This document shows, piece by piece, positions 1-8,674 of a stretch of DNA of 64,000 bases. Both the position numbers and the translations under genes were made by a program. The stretch spans positions 310,001-374,000 of the forward strand of contig NZ_JANKHH010000007.1 of NCBI RefSeq assembly GCF_024626475.1, written 5' to 3'. The stretch's first letter is position 1, and each line of letters starts with the position of its first letter. The notes below the pieces were generated by a model that worked only from the letters and a program-made list of their open reading frames with translations, did no database searches and was not told where the DNA came from. This DNA is from Parerythrobacter lacustris. GTDB taxonomy: Bacteria; Pseudomonadota; Alphaproteobacteria; Sphingomonadales; Sphingomonadaceae.

Positions 1-38
1 AAACCGCCGAATGGTACCGCCGCGAAGGCTGGCTTTGA
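1..38 (+). CDS. possible 3' end of a gene entering from the left edge
   Basis: Reading from base 3, an open frame of 11 codons ends in TGA at 36-38 and translates as TAEWYRREGWL. The composition is protein-like and the gene would be convergent with cysH. Too little is present to assign a family, and a chance frame is possible. Confidence 0.25.
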   Translation, partial: TAEWYRREGWL

Positions 39-86
39 TCAAAGGCTACTCCAGCGGATTCCCCTGGTCGATCCACTTCTCCCATC

Positions 87-161
87 CTTGTCATTCCCGC
101 GAACGCGGGAATCCATGGGACAGGTCGCGCCCTGGATCCCCGCCTTCGCGGGGATGACAAG
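87..161. repeat. palindromic intergenic repeat, family A
   Basis: Two inverted modules lie between the cut-off left gene and cysH: a CATTCCCGC/GCGGGAAT arm pair and an ATCCCCGCC/GCGGGGATG arm pair. The outer ends, CTTGTCATTCCCGC and GCGGGGATGACAAG, are themselves near-inverted. The same unit recurs at 50790-50862, and half of it at 52550-52573. It may act as a bidirectional transcript end for cysH. Confidence 0.8.
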
Positions 162-183
162 TCATTACCCCAAGCAGAAAGTC

Positions 184-966
184 TTAGAGAAACGGCTCGT
201 ACCCGGGAGGCAGCCCGGCATCGTCGCCCGGTTGGTGAATGCCGCATTCGGTCTTGTCCCAGCCTTTCCACCGGCCCGAGCGCGGATCCTCGCCCGGTTC
301 GACCTTGTGGGTGCAGGGCGAACAGCCGATCGAGGGGTAGCCCTGCGCGACCAGCGGGTGGCGTGGCAGGTCGTGTTCTTCGAAATAGGCTTCGACATCG
401 GTAGCGGTCCAGTCGATCAGCGGGTTGATCTTGAGCCGCCCCTGCGCATCCGAAGTATCGATCTCGAAGCGCGGCAAATTGGCGCGGGTCGAGGACTGGA
501 ACGCCTTTCGCCCGGTCAGCGTGGCATCATATCCCGCCAGCGCGCGGGTGAGCGGCTTGACCTTGCGGATCTCGCAGCAGCCATCGGGATCGTAGGACCA
601 GCGCAGCCCGCTTTCGTCGCGCATTTCCAGTTCGGCGAGACAGGGGTGGAGGTTGACCAGGTTCTTGAGGCCCAGCCGCTGCACCAGTTCGTCGCGATAG
701 GCGAGGGTCTCGGGAAAATGCTTGCCCGTCTCGAGAAACAGCACCGGCAATCCCGGCGCAACTTCGGCAATCAGGTGCAGCAGAACAGCGCTTTCCGCGC
801 CGAAGCTCGAAACGGTGGCAAGTTCGCCGACCATGTCGTCCTCGACCAGATTGCGCAGCATTTCGCGCGTGTCCTGCCCGCGGAACATGCGGTTGAGGCG
901 CACGGCGTCATCTTCCGAAAAGCGCGGCCCGGTGTCGATCCGGTCGATGGCGCGCAGCTGGCTCAT
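184..966 (-). CDS. cysH: assimilatory APS/PAPS reductase
   Basis: This 260-residue protein reduces adenylylsulfate (or PAPS) to sulfite using thioredoxin. The PP-loop type nucleotide-binding fold begins near the SSFGAES segment (residues 53-59). Cys130-Cys131 and Cys215-x2-Cys218 are the four cysteines that in this family ligate a [4Fe-4S] cluster, which indicates the APS-using type rather than the cluster-free PAPS type of enterics. The C-terminal ECGIH motif (240-244) carries the catalytic cysteine. Its ATG overlaps the stop of the DUF934 gene as ATGA. It is the last gene of the cobA-DUF2849-cysI-DUF934-cysH operon. Confidence 0.95.
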   Translation of the reverse strand: MSQLRAIDRIDTGPRFSEDDAVRLNRMFRGQDTREMLRNLVEDDMVGELATVSSFGAESAVLLHLIAEVAPGLPVLFLETGKHFPETLAYRDELVQRLGLKNLVNLHPCLAELEMRDESGLRWSYDPDGCCEIRKVKPLTRALAGYDATLTGRKAFQSSTRANLPRFEIDTSDAQGRLKINPLIDWTATDVEAYFEEHDLPRHPLVAQGYPSIGCSPCTHKVEPGEDPRSGRWKGWDKTECGIHQPGDDAGLPPGYEPFL

Positions 967-1388
967 GCGTGCCGCTTCGACCAGATCGGTTGGCGACCGT
1001 CGCCGGTCGGCTGGTAGACCTCGGGCCAGCGATCGAGCGCCGCCGCCAGATCGCCCGGGTCGAGCGCCGCATCGGGCTCGAACGCGTCGAAGCCGCAGCG
1101 GCGCATATAGGCGACCTGGTCGACCAGTACGTCACCCACTGCGCGCAGCTCTCCGGTGTATCCGGCTTCGCGCAGGATGCGGGCGGAGGAATAGCCGCGC
1201 CCGTCGCCGAACGCCGGGAAGTTCACTTCGACCAGCTTCAGTTGGGTCAGGTGCGGGATCAGCGCACGCGCATCGTCGCCGGGTTCAACCCTAACGGCAT
1301 TGGCGTTCGACTGGTCAAGAAAGCTGTCGACGGTGACTGCCGGGTGATCGACGGCTTCGTCGTCGCGATAACGGATGAGCTCAGCCAT
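963..1388 (-). CDS. DUF934 family protein of the sulfite reduction operon
   Basis: This 141-residue protein belongs to DUF934, a family found almost always between sulfite reductase and APS reductase in proteobacteria; its biochemical role is not established. The conserved C-terminal half contains GRGYSSARILRE and the RCGFDAFE segment. The longer open frame upstream is a shadow of cysI. The start chosen here (MAELIRYRD) overlaps the cysI stop by 8 bases and the frame ends in an ATGA overlap with cysH, so translational coupling is likely. Confidence 0.88.
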   Translation of the reverse strand: MAELIRYRDDEAVDHPAVTVDSFLDQSNANAVRVEPGDDARALIPHLTQLKLVEVNFPAFGDGRGYSSARILREAGYTGELRAVGDVLVDQVAYMRRCGFDAFEPDAALDPGDLAAALDRWPEVYQPTGDGRQPIWSKRHA

Positions 1389-3012
1389 AGAGCGCCTCCT
1401 TGAAGGGTTCCATGCCGATACGGCGGTAGGTGTCGAGAAAGCGCTCGCCGTCGGAGCGTTCGCGCAGATAGACGTCGGTGGCTTTCTCGACCGCGTCGAC
1501 GATCCCGTCCTCGCTAAAACCGGGGCCGGTGATCTTGCCGAGCGAGGTGTCCGCCGCTTCGCTGCCGCCGAGGAGGAGCTGGTAGTTTTCCGTCCCCTTC
1601 TTGTCGACGCCGAGGATACCGATGTGACCTGCATGGTGATGCCCGCAGGCGTTGATGCAGCCAGAAATCTTGAGCTTGAGCTCGCCCAGCTCGGCGGTCT
1701 TGCCCGTCTCGGCAAAGCGCTCGGAAATCTTCTGCGCAACCGGGATCGAGCGCGCATTGGCAAGGCTGCAATAATCGAGGCCGGGACAGGCGATGATGTC
1801 CTCGATCGTGTCGAGGTTGGGTGCGCCCATGCCCTCCGCCTCGAGCGTCTGCCACAGCGTGTAAAGCTGCGCCTTGCGGACATGCGGCAGGACGATGTTC
1901 TGCGTATGCATCACCCGCAACTCGTCGAACGAATAGGACTTCGCCAGTTCGGCCATCACATGCATCTGCCGCGCGGTCGCATCGCCGGGGATACCGCCGA
2001 CCGGCTTGAGGCTGATCACCGCCGAGACATAGCCCTCGCGCTTGTGCGGCACGGTGTTGCGGTCGACCCACAGCGCGAAATCCGGGTCGCTGCGGTCGAT
2101 CGTGTCGTTTGAAGCATCCTGAAACGCCGGATCGGCGAAATAGGTCTTGATCCGTTCCAGCTCGGCCAACGGTGGTTCGACACCTTGGCCGAGAAGATGC
2201 GCGAATTCTTCCTCGACCTGGCGGGCGTATTCCTCCGCGCCAAGTTCGTGGACGAGGATCTTGATCCGCGCCTTGTACTTGTTGTCGCGCCGGCCGTAGC
2301 GGTTGTAGACCCGCAGGCACGCCTCGGAATAGGTCACCAACTGGTCGAGCGGCACAAAGTCACGGATGCTGGGCGCGACCATCGGGGTACGGCCCATGCC
2401 GCCGCCGACATAGAATGCCGCGCCCAGCGCGTCGTCCCGTTCCACGATCTGGATGCCGATATCGTGCAGCTTCATCGCCGCGCGATCGGTGTCGCTGGCG
2501 ATCACCGCGATCTTGAATTTGCGCGGCAGATAGCTGAATTCGGGGTGGAAGCTCGACCACTGGCGCAGCAGCTCGGCATAGGGGCGCGGATCGACCAGCT
2601 CGTCGGCTGCCGCACCGGCGAAATGGTCCGAACTAATGTTGCGGATGCAGTTCCCGCTGGTCTGGATTGCATGCATCTCGACCTTGGCGAGATCGGCCAG
2701 CAGGTCGGGCGCTTCGGCCAGCTTGATCCAGTTGTACTGGATGTTCTGCCGGGTGGTGAAATGGCCGTAACCGCGGTCGTAGCGGTCGGCGATATCCGCC
2801 AGCGCGTGCATCTGGCGGCTGTCGAGCGTGCCATAGGGAATGGCGACGCGCAGCATATAGGCATGCAGCTGCAGGTAGAGCCCGTTCGTGAGGCGCAGCG
2901 GCTTGAACTGGTCCTCGCTGATCTTGCCGGCCAGCCGCCGCGCGGTCTGGTCGCGGAATTCCTCGACGCGGGTATCGACCATCTGCTGGTCGTATTGGTC
3001 GTATTTGTACAT
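1381..3012 (-). CDS. cysI: sulfite (nitrite/sulfite) reductase hemoprotein
   Basis: This 543-residue siroheme and [4Fe-4S] enzyme carries out six-electron reduction of sulfite to sulfide. The cluster/siroheme ligands are visible as C-P-G-L-D-Y-C followed by C-I-N-A-C in the C-terminal half (SGCINACGHHHAGHIG). Both ferredoxin-like half domains have the expected basic residues around TTRQNIQYNW. Context (cobA, DUF2849, DUF934, cysH) favours sulfite over nitrite. The start overlaps the DUF2849 stop as TGATG. No flavoprotein CysJ is present nearby, so the electron donor is probably ferredoxin or an unlinked reductase. Confidence 0.93.
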   Translation of the reverse strand: MYKYDQYDQQMVDTRVEEFRDQTARRLAGKISEDQFKPLRLTNGLYLQLHAYMLRVAIPYGTLDSRQMHALADIADRYDRGYGHFTTRQNIQYNWIKLAEAPDLLADLAKVEMHAIQTSGNCIRNISSDHFAGAAADELVDPRPYAELLRQWSSFHPEFSYLPRKFKIAVIASDTDRAAMKLHDIGIQIVERDDALGAAFYVGGGMGRTPMVAPSIRDFVPLDQLVTYSEACLRVYNRYGRRDNKYKARIKILVHELGAEEYARQVEEEFAHLLGQGVEPPLAELERIKTYFADPAFQDASNDTIDRSDPDFALWVDRNTVPHKREGYVSAVISLKPVGGIPGDATARQMHVMAELAKSYSFDELRVMHTQNIVLPHVRKAQLYTLWQTLEAEGMGAPNLDTIEDIIACPGLDYCSLANARSIPVAQKISERFAETGKTAELGELKLKISGCINACGHHHAGHIGILGVDKKGTENYQLLLGGSEAADTSLGKITGPGFSEDGIVDAVEKATDVYLRERSDGERFLDTYRRIGMEPFKEALYG

Positions 3013-3308
3013 CAGATCACCCAGTGCCGTGCTTCGGGGTCGGCGGGTTTGAGGGTCAGGTCGGGGCGCACGGTGGGGCCGAGCGCGCGGATGCGGTCCT
3101 TGATATGCGCCGGGCGCACCCTGCCGTCGCGCAGTTCGGCGTCGATCGCATAGGGCGCGTTAACCCGGCGCGCAGCCTCCTCGCGCCGGGCGATCTCGTC
3201 GGCCCGCTCGCCGACATTGACCGCGTCTTCGACATGGAGCGACCAGTCGTGCCCTGTCCACCAGATCACAGCGCCGCTCTTCAGGTCGTTGCCGGTGAGG
3301 ATTTTCAT
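3012..3308 (-). CDS. DUF2849 small protein of the sulfite reduction operon
   Basis: This 98-residue protein matches DUF2849, a family of unknown biochemical function located between cobA/cysG and cysI in Alphaproteobacteria. The N-terminal MKILTGNDLKSGAVIWW is the conserved part, and the protein looks cytosolic with no membrane segment. It overlaps cobA upstream (ATGA) and cysI downstream (TGATG), which argues for strict co-translation. An accessory role in sulfite reductase assembly or electron transfer is inference from context only. Confidence 0.85.
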   Translation of the reverse strand: MKILTGNDLKSGAVIWWTGHDWSLHVEDAVNVGERADEIARREEAARRVNAPYAIDAELRDGRVRPAHIKDRIRALGPTVRPDLTLKPADPEARHWVI

Positions 3309-4117
3309 TGGTTCACTCCGTCATCCCAGCGAAGGCTGGGATCGATATCGAGTTCGCTCATGACCGCCGAACGGTCCCAGCTTTCGCTGGGACGACGACC
3401 GAGGCGATCCGTCACTTCGCCGATCACGATCAGCGCCGGGCTCACGACGCGCTCGCGCTCGATGAGGTCGGGCAAGCCGGCGAGCAGCCCGCGCAGCACG
3501 CGCATGTTGGCGCGCGCGCCGTTCTCGATCACCGCCACCGGCATATCGGGTGCAAGGCCGTCGGCCATCAGCTTCTCGGCGATTTGCGGCGCGGTCTTCA
3601 CGCCCATGTAGATCACCAGCGTGCGGCCCTTGCCCGCAAGGCCAGCCCAGTTCTGGTCGGCCAGTCCCTTGCACTGGCCGGCCACGAAGCTCACAATGCT
3701 CGCTGCGTCGCGGTGCGTGAGGGGAATGCCCGCCGCCGCCGCCGCGCCGTTCGCCGCGCTTACGCCGGGTACGATCTCGACCGGCACGCCCGACGCAAGG
3801 CAGGCCTCCATTTCCTCGCCGCCGCGGCCGAAGACGAACGGGTCGCCGCCCTTGAGCCGCACCACATCGCGCCCGGCTCGCGCTTCGCGCACCAGCAGCG
3901 CATTGATATCGTCCTGCGGCAAGGTGTGCTTCGAACGCTGCTTGGCAACCGAGACCATCAACGCGTCGGGTCGTGCCATGGCGAGGATCGAAGGATCGAC
4001 CAGCCCGTCATGGACGATGATTGCTGCCTGCTCGATCAGCCGCGCGGCGCGCAAGGTCAGGAGGTCCGGATCACCCGGACCCGCGCCGACGAGATAGACT
4101 GTGCCAGATTTTTCCAT
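3305..4117 (-). CDS. cobA: uroporphyrinogen-III C-methyltransferase (SUMT)
   Basis: This 270-residue enzyme methylates uroporphyrinogen III twice with SAM to give precorrin-2, here for siroheme of CysI. The SAM-binding GAGPGDPDLLTLRAARL near the N-terminus, the VVRLKGGDPFVFGRGGEE loop and the VPGVSAANGAAAAAGIPLTHR segment are all intact. It is the first gene of the cys operon. Oddly, about 30 C-terminal residues (from roughly residue 240) are encoded by a palindromic family B repeat at 3319-3396, so the tail is acquired rather than conserved. Ferrochelatase/dehydrogenase activity is not present in this polypeptide; a candidate lies at 23924-24706. Confidence 0.95.
   Translation of the reverse strand: MEKSGTVYLVGAGPGDPDLLTLRAARLIEQAAIIVHDGLVDPSILAMARPDALMVSVAKQRSKHTLPQDDINALLVREARAGRDVVRLKGGDPFVFGRGGEEMEACLASGVPVEIVPGVSAANGAAAAAGIPLTHRDAASIVSFVAGQCKGLADQNWAGLAGKGRTLVIYMGVKTAPQIAEKLMADGLAPDMPVAVIENGARANMRVLRGLLAGLPDLIERERVVSPALIVIGEVTDRLGRRPSESWDRSAVMSELDIDPSLRWDDGVNQ
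3319..3396. repeat. palindromic repeat, family B, inside the cobA coding region
   Basis: Inverted modules TCATCCCAGC-GAAG-GCTGGGAT and GTCCCAGCTTTCGCTGGGAC bracket a short unique loop. The unit is translated as the C-terminal tail of CobA. Sister copies are intergenic at 15547-15628 and 31547-31629. Confidence 0.85.
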
Positions 4118-4181
4118 GCTCCCCTATTCGGGACGCCGGTAGGAAACCGCCAACGAGAATGGCTGGCAGGACAGCAAGTTT

Positions 4182-4195
4182 CGATTTTGAAATCG
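4182..4195. promoter_or_regulatory. candidate operator upstream of the cobA-cys operon
   Basis: A perfect 6-bp inverted repeat with a 2-bp centre (CGATTT-TG-AAATCG) lies about 65 bases upstream of the cobA ATG, in a locally AT-rich patch of the 133-bp gap between mscS and cobA. The position suits a promoter or repressor site for sulfur control. No regulator family can be assigned from the sequence. Confidence 0.4.
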
Positions 4196-4250
4196 GCGCT
4201 TCGCTGCGTGGAAGCAGTAATTTCAGAAGCGGGGCTTGCGCGCCGGGAAG

Positions 4251-5309
4251 CTAGCCTTTCGGCTTGTCTTCCAACCGTTGGGCGATCGCGGCGACGAGCT
4301 GGTCGAGCTGCGCGCTGCTGCGCAGGTGGATATCGTGCTGGGGGTAGGGGATCTCGATCCCGGCTTCCTGGAACAGGTCCCACAGACGCTTGAGCACTTC
4401 GCTGCGGATATTGCCGACGCCTTCTTCCGGGTCGGAGATCCAGCAATGGATGATGAAATCGACCGAGCTTGCCCCGTACTGGTCGAGCCACACGGTCGGC
4501 GGCGGGCTGGCGAGCACGCGCTTGCTGGCCTTCGCTGCTTCGAGCATCAGCTTTTCGGCGATCTTGATGTCGCAGTTGTAGGACACCCCGACCGGGACCT
4601 GTATCCGCACGTTCTTGCTCGAGTACGACCAGTTCTCGACCTGGTTGATCATCAGGTTCTCGTTGGGAATCAGATACTCTTTCTGGTCGCGCGTAGTGAT
4701 CGAGACCGCCCGGATGCCGATCTTGCGGATCTGGCCGAAGGTCGAGACCCCGGCCTGATCCGCCACGGCGATCACGTCCCCCGGCTTGATCGACTTGTCC
4801 ATCAACAGGATGATCCCCGCGATGAGATTGCCGAAGGTCTTCTGGAGGCCGAAGCCGATCGCCAGGCCGAACGCGCCCGAGAACACCGCCAGCGCGGTCA
4901 GGTCGATACCGAGCAGGTCAATCCCAAGGAAGAATGCCGCGCCCCAGATCGCGATGGTGACGATCTTCTCGATCAGCAGCGACTGGGTCTGGTCGAGCCG
5001 ATTCATGCGCCGGATCAATTTCGCGCTCAAGCGGCTGCCGAACCACGCGAGGGCAATGACGAAGAAGATGATGCCGATCATCACCAGACCGTCCCACGCC
5101 GAAATGCGCATGGTCCCGACCTCGATCGCCATCGCATCCATCGTGTCGACGACGCTGCCGAAGGTCTGGCTCTTCGCGCCGACAGCGTCCCTGATGTTTT
5201 CGGAGGCGGTGACCGGATCTCCGGGGACTTCAGTGACAGTGGGCGTTGCGGCCGGAGTTGCAGTGGTGGTCGGCGTATCGGCCGGGGTCTGCGCGGAGGT
5301 TGTCGTCAT
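4251..5309 (-). CDS. small-conductance mechanosensitive channel (MscS family)
   Basis: This 352-residue inner-membrane channel would release solutes on hypo-osmotic shock. A Pro/Thr/Ala-rich N-terminal stretch (about 35 residues) is followed by three hydrophobic segments, the last with the pore-lining pattern SGAFGLAIGFGLQKTFGNLI. Then comes the MscS beta domain (IKPGDVIAV, IRAVSITTRDQKEYLIPN) and the alpha/beta C-terminal cage. The start chosen (MTTTSAQTP) overlaps the metC stop as ATGA; the longer frame upstream is not needed. It is the last gene of sseA-metC-mscS, and its link to sulfur metabolism is unclear. Confidence 0.9.
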   Translation of the reverse strand: MTTTSAQTPADTPTTTATPAATPTVTEVPGDPVTASENIRDAVGAKSQTFGSVVDTMDAMAIEVGTMRISAWDGLVMIGIIFFVIALAWFGSRLSAKLIRRMNRLDQTQSLLIEKIVTIAIWGAAFFLGIDLLGIDLTALAVFSGAFGLAIGFGLQKTFGNLIAGIILLMDKSIKPGDVIAVADQAGVSTFGQIRKIGIRAVSITTRDQKEYLIPNENLMINQVENWSYSSKNVRIQVPVGVSYNCDIKIAEKLMLEAAKASKRVLASPPPTVWLDQYGASSVDFIIHCWISDPEEGVGNIRSEVLKRLWDLFQEAGIEIPYPQHDIHLRSSAQLDQLVAAIAQRLEDKPKG

Positions 5310-6514
5310 GTCTGCTCCATGGCGGCGAACCCTTGTTCCAGGTCGCGGATCAGGTCTTCCGGGTCTTCGAGACCGATCGATAGACGAACGCCTAACCGGT
5401 CGCCTGTATCCCATTCGTTTGGCGGCCAAGGCGTGGCCGTGCGGATCGACGAAGGATCGAACGGGATCACGAGGCTCTCGAACCCGCCCCAGCTATAGCC
5501 GATCCCGAAAAGTTCCAGTGCGTCGATGAACTGCGCGCGCGCTGCTTCGTCGCTGCCCTTGAGCACGAAGCTGAACAATCCGCAGCCGCCGGTGAAGTCC
5601 CGCTGCCAAAGCGCATGATCCGGGGAGCCCGGAAGCATCGGGCACAAGACATGGGCCACTTCGGGCCGCGCCCCCAGCCATTGCGCGATTGCGACGGCCG
5701 AGGCGGTGCTTTTCTCCAGCCGTACGCCCATCGTCCTCAATCCGCGCAGCGCGAGCGAGGCATCGTCGGGCGAGACGACGTGGCCGAGGGCCTGTGCTGT
5801 CTGGCGCAGGCGGCGGTAATACTTCTCGCCCGCACTGGCGCTGCCCATCATCAGGTCGGAATGGCCACCGACATGCTTGGTCAGGCTCATGACGCTGATA
5901 TCGCAGCCGCGCTGAAGAGCGGGGAAGCCGAGCGACGAGGCCCAGGTGTTGTCGAGAATGCTCACCGCGCCGTGCTCGCGCGCGATGGCGGCGAGAGCGG
6001 GGATGTCGCACATTTCCATCGTCAGGCTGCCGGGGACCTCGAGCATGACTGCGCGGGTGCGGTCGCAGAATTCGCCGGGAAAGCCCGTTGTATCGAGCGG
6101 GTCGAAGAAGCGCGCTTCGATGCCCATGTTCCTGAGCAGGCCGAGCGCGGCGAGGCGCGTCGGCTCGTAGGCATTGTCGGTCACCAGGACCACATCGCCG
6201 GGCCTGAGCACCGCCAGCAAGGCACCGACGATTGCCGCCACCCCACTAGGGTAGAGCACCGTCCCGAATGCCCCCGGTTCGATTGCGGTCAGCGCGTCGC
6301 TCAGCGCCCATTGCGTCGGTCCGCCGCGCCGACCGTAGTAGAACCGGCCATCCTCGTTCGGTGCGCCACCCGCCTTGCGTTCCGCCTCGCTGGCATAGAG
6401 ATGCGTACTCGCGCGCCATACCGGCGGGTTGACTACCGGCCCGGTCCATTCCTTGCGCCGCCCGGCGGTGACAAGCCGCGTGCCGGGGCCCTGCTTGTCT
6501 GAGTCCGCCGCCAT
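5306..6514 (-). CDS. metC: cystathionine beta-lyase, PLP-dependent
   Basis: This 402-residue Cys/Met metabolism PLP enzyme would cleave cystathionine to homocysteine, pyruvate and ammonia. The family signature around the Schiff-base lysine is seen as SLTKHVGGHSD, and the C-terminal YSWGGFESL and RLSIGLEDPEDLI motifs are typical of beta-lyases. The start MAADSDKQGP overlaps the sseA stop as TGATG. It sits in an operon with a mercaptopyruvate sulfurtransferase and an MscS channel. A cystathionine gamma-synthase-like activity cannot be excluded from sequence alone. Confidence 0.9.
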   Translation of the reverse strand: MAADSDKQGPGTRLVTAGRRKEWTGPVVNPPVWRASTHLYASEAERKAGGAPNEDGRFYYGRRGGPTQWALSDALTAIEPGAFGTVLYPSGVAAIVGALLAVLRPGDVVLVTDNAYEPTRLAALGLLRNMGIEARFFDPLDTTGFPGEFCDRTRAVMLEVPGSLTMEMCDIPALAAIAREHGAVSILDNTWASSLGFPALQRGCDISVMSLTKHVGGHSDLMMGSASAGEKYYRRLRQTAQALGHVVSPDDASLALRGLRTMGVRLEKSTASAVAIAQWLGARPEVAHVLCPMLPGSPDHALWQRDFTGGCGLFSFVLKGSDEAARAQFIDALELFGIGYSWGGFESLVIPFDPSSIRTATPWPPNEWDTGDRLGVRLSIGLEDPEDLIRDLEQGFAAMEQT

Positions 6515-7365
6515 CAGTCGCGCGCTTCCCCGGTCTCCTTCGGCGTCGCGGGATCGGCACCCCATTCCGCCCAGCTCCCGTCATACAGCGCGCCATGCGT
6601 CTGGCCGAGCAGGCGGTGCGCGAACAGGACCACCGAGGCGGTCATTCCACTGCCGCAGCTCGCGATCATCGGCGCGGCGGGATCGATCCCGGCGGCAGCA
6701 AATTCGGCCGCGAGGTCTTCCCGCGCATTGAATGTCCCGTCTGCGCTGAACAGCTTGCGGAAGAAGAGGTTGCGCGCCCCCGGAATGTGCCCGCCAGCCA
6801 GGCCGTGCACCATATCTTCGCTGGCGGCGGTGAAGCGATCCGCATCGCGCGCATCGACCACTTGCTCGCGCCGGCTCTGGAGGTTGGCAAGCATGTCCGC
6901 CTTGCTGCGGACCCGCTCATCATCGCAGGTCACACAGCCAAAATCCGTCGGCGCGGCCGCAGCCTCGCCTTGCTCGACCGGCCTGCCTTCTGTGAGCCAT
7001 TTCTCGAACCCGCCGTCGAGCAGTGCCAGGTCAGTCACGCACGCCCGGTCGAGCGCGAAAAAGGCGCGCGCCGAGGAACGCAGCAGCGAATGGTCGTAGA
7101 GCACGATCGGCTGGCCGGGCACGACACCCAGCGCCCCGAGCCGCTCTGCGATTTGACTCGCGCGGGGCAAGGCGGAAGGGGCTTCGCTCTCAGGGTCGTT
7201 CAGCGACGCCAGATCGAGGAAACGAGCGCCCGGAATGTGGTGCTCGGCAAATTCGGCCTTCGCATCGCGACCAGCTGCGGGCAGGTGCGCCGAGCAGTCC
7301 AGGATCGCAATGCCACCCCGGGAAATGCGGTCGGCAAGCCATTGGGTTGAAACAAGCAGGTCCAT
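6514..7365 (-). CDS. sseA: 3-mercaptopyruvate sulfurtransferase
   Basis: This 283-residue tandem rhodanese protein transfers sulfur from 3-mercaptopyruvate to thiol acceptors or cyanide. The N-terminal inactive rhodanese domain has HIPGARFLD, and the C-terminal domain repeats HIPGARNL. The catalytic loop ASCGSGMTAS is of the CG[S/T]GVT-like type that separates mercaptopyruvate from thiosulfate sulfurtransferases. It is the promoter-proximal gene of sseA-metC-mscS, which links cysteine catabolism and methionine synthesis. Confidence 0.92.
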   Translation of the reverse strand: MDLLVSTQWLADRISRGGIAILDCSAHLPAAGRDAKAEFAEHHIPGARFLDLASLNDPESEAPSALPRASQIAERLGALGVVPGQPIVLYDHSLLRSSARAFFALDRACVTDLALLDGGFEKWLTEGRPVEQGEAAAAPTDFGCVTCDDERVRSKADMLANLQSRREQVVDARDADRFTAASEDMVHGLAGGHIPGARNLFFRKLFSADGTFNAREDLAAEFAAAGIDPAAPMIASCGSGMTASVVLFAHRLLGQTHGALYDGSWAEWGADPATPKETGEARD

Positions 7366-7404
7366 GCGACTTGCCTAGCGCGCATCGGACGGGCCGTCGA
7401 GCGG

Positions 7405-8583
7405 CTAGCCGAGCGAAGGAGACAATGGCTGCAGCGCGATCTCGCGATAGACTTGCGCCATTTCGTCCAGCCGGAACGGTGTCAGCCTGCCGCTGCGCGC
7501 GCCCTGCTTTTGCCCGACGACGAAAGTCTTGACCACGGGCTCGATCCCGTCGGCATGGATGCGCAGCCGCAGCAGTGGAACATAGAGCGCCGCCTTGCCC
7601 TGCCGGATCAGGCGGATCTGCCCGACCGGCAGGCGGAATTCCCCGCGCGCCTGTTTGGCCGAGCCGGCGGAAAGCTGGTCGATCTGGGCGAGGTCGGGCA
7701 GTTCGGTCGAAGCGCTGGCAAGTTGCTGGTCGACCGGCAGGCTGCTGTGGGCGGTGGTCATGTCGGCCTCGATCCGCAGGTTCTGCAACGGCTTGCCACC
7801 GAGGTTGCTGACCGTGATCGCATAGCTGAGCGTGGCGTTGGCAAAGCTGCGCCCGAGCGAGATCGCCTCGGCCTCGACCCGCAGGTCGGGAGCGGCGCTT
7901 GCGGGGGGAGTGACCACCGGAGCCGCCGCAGCGGGGACGCGCGGCTTTTCGATGACCGGTGCAGGCGCGGCGGCGACCTTGCGCTGCCTGAGCGACCAGC
8001 CGATCAGTCCAAGTGCAATGGCACCCAGTGCGCCTACAAACCACCAGAGCCAGTCTAAGCCGAGCCATCCTGCTCCAAGCCAACCCGTGGCTGATTCGCG
8101 GCCCTCGACATCTGCCGTGCCGTTTGCCGCTGGAGCGACCGACGTCGGAAACGAAAGCGGCGCAGACGTGCTTTCTATGGTTGGCGTAGCGGAACCGTCT
8201 GGCAGAGTACCGTTCGGAAAAGGCTGAGGCGCGGCCTGCCTTGGCTGCTGGATCGACGGCTGCTGTTGTCCGGCAGGACGGGGCACAGTCGATTGCGGCT
8301 GTGCCGGCGCCGGGCGTGCCGCGGTCGTTGAAGGGGTAGGCACGGTGGCGGGGCGTGCCGAAGGTGTCGGTGTCGCAGTAGGGATGACGCGCGGGGCGAT
8401 TACCACCGGACCCTCCCGGTCGACCGGCCCCTCAACCTGCGCGCTCGGCGTCGGTGTCGGCTCGGGCGGCAAGCGGAAATCCTGCACCGATTGCGCGTTG
8501 GCGGCGCTGGCAGCGGCAAACAGGGCCAACAGGGGCAAGGTAGCAAATCGGTGCATTCGTTTTCGTCTGACTACATCTGTCAT
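7405..8583 (-). CDS. secreted or membrane-anchored protein with Pro/Thr-rich linker, function unknown
   Basis: This 392-residue protein has a signal peptide (hydrophobic core LPLLALFAAASAANA), then a long low-complexity linker rich in Pro, Thr, Ala and Gln (about residues 35-150). One transmembrane helix follows (WLWWFVGALGAIALGLIGW), and then a C-terminal globular region. The C-terminal domain (DLRVEAEAISLGRSFANATLSYAITVSN) resembles an immunoglobulin-like fold typical of periplasmic or surface proteins, but I do not recognise the family. The linker is unusually long. The start could also be the ATG at 8556, which directly precedes the signal peptide. It is divergent from queF. Confidence 0.75.
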   Translation of the reverse strand: MTDVVRRKRMHRFATLPLLALFAAASAANAQSVQDFRLPPEPTPTPSAQVEGPVDREGPVVIAPRVIPTATPTPSARPATVPTPSTTAARPAPAQPQSTVPRPAGQQQPSIQQPRQAAPQPFPNGTLPDGSATPTIESTSAPLSFPTSVAPAANGTADVEGRESATGWLGAGWLGLDWLWWFVGALGAIALGLIGWSLRQRKVAAAPAPVIEKPRVPAAAAPVVTPPASAAPDLRVEAEAISLGRSFANATLSYAITVSNLGGKPLQNLRIEADMTTAHSSLPVDQQLASASTELPDLAQIDQLSAGSAKQARGEFRLPVGQIRLIRQGKAALYVPLLRLRIHADGIEPVVKTFVVGQKQGARSGRLTPFRLDEMAQVYREIALQPLSPSLG

Positions 8584-8674
8584 TCATTGCAGGCGGGCGC
8601 GCTGAATAGGCACTGAATTCGCCCGCCGCCAGAGCCGACTTGTGCTGCGCGCGCGATCGGGGCAGATGCGCGGC

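Noticed and set aside
46-90. Minus-strand frame ending GQWEKWIDQGNPLE next to the family A repeat, perhaps a gene remnant cut by the repeat
   Set aside because: Only 14 codons after an in-frame stop; the peptide looks natural but the evidence is too small to call a pseudogene.
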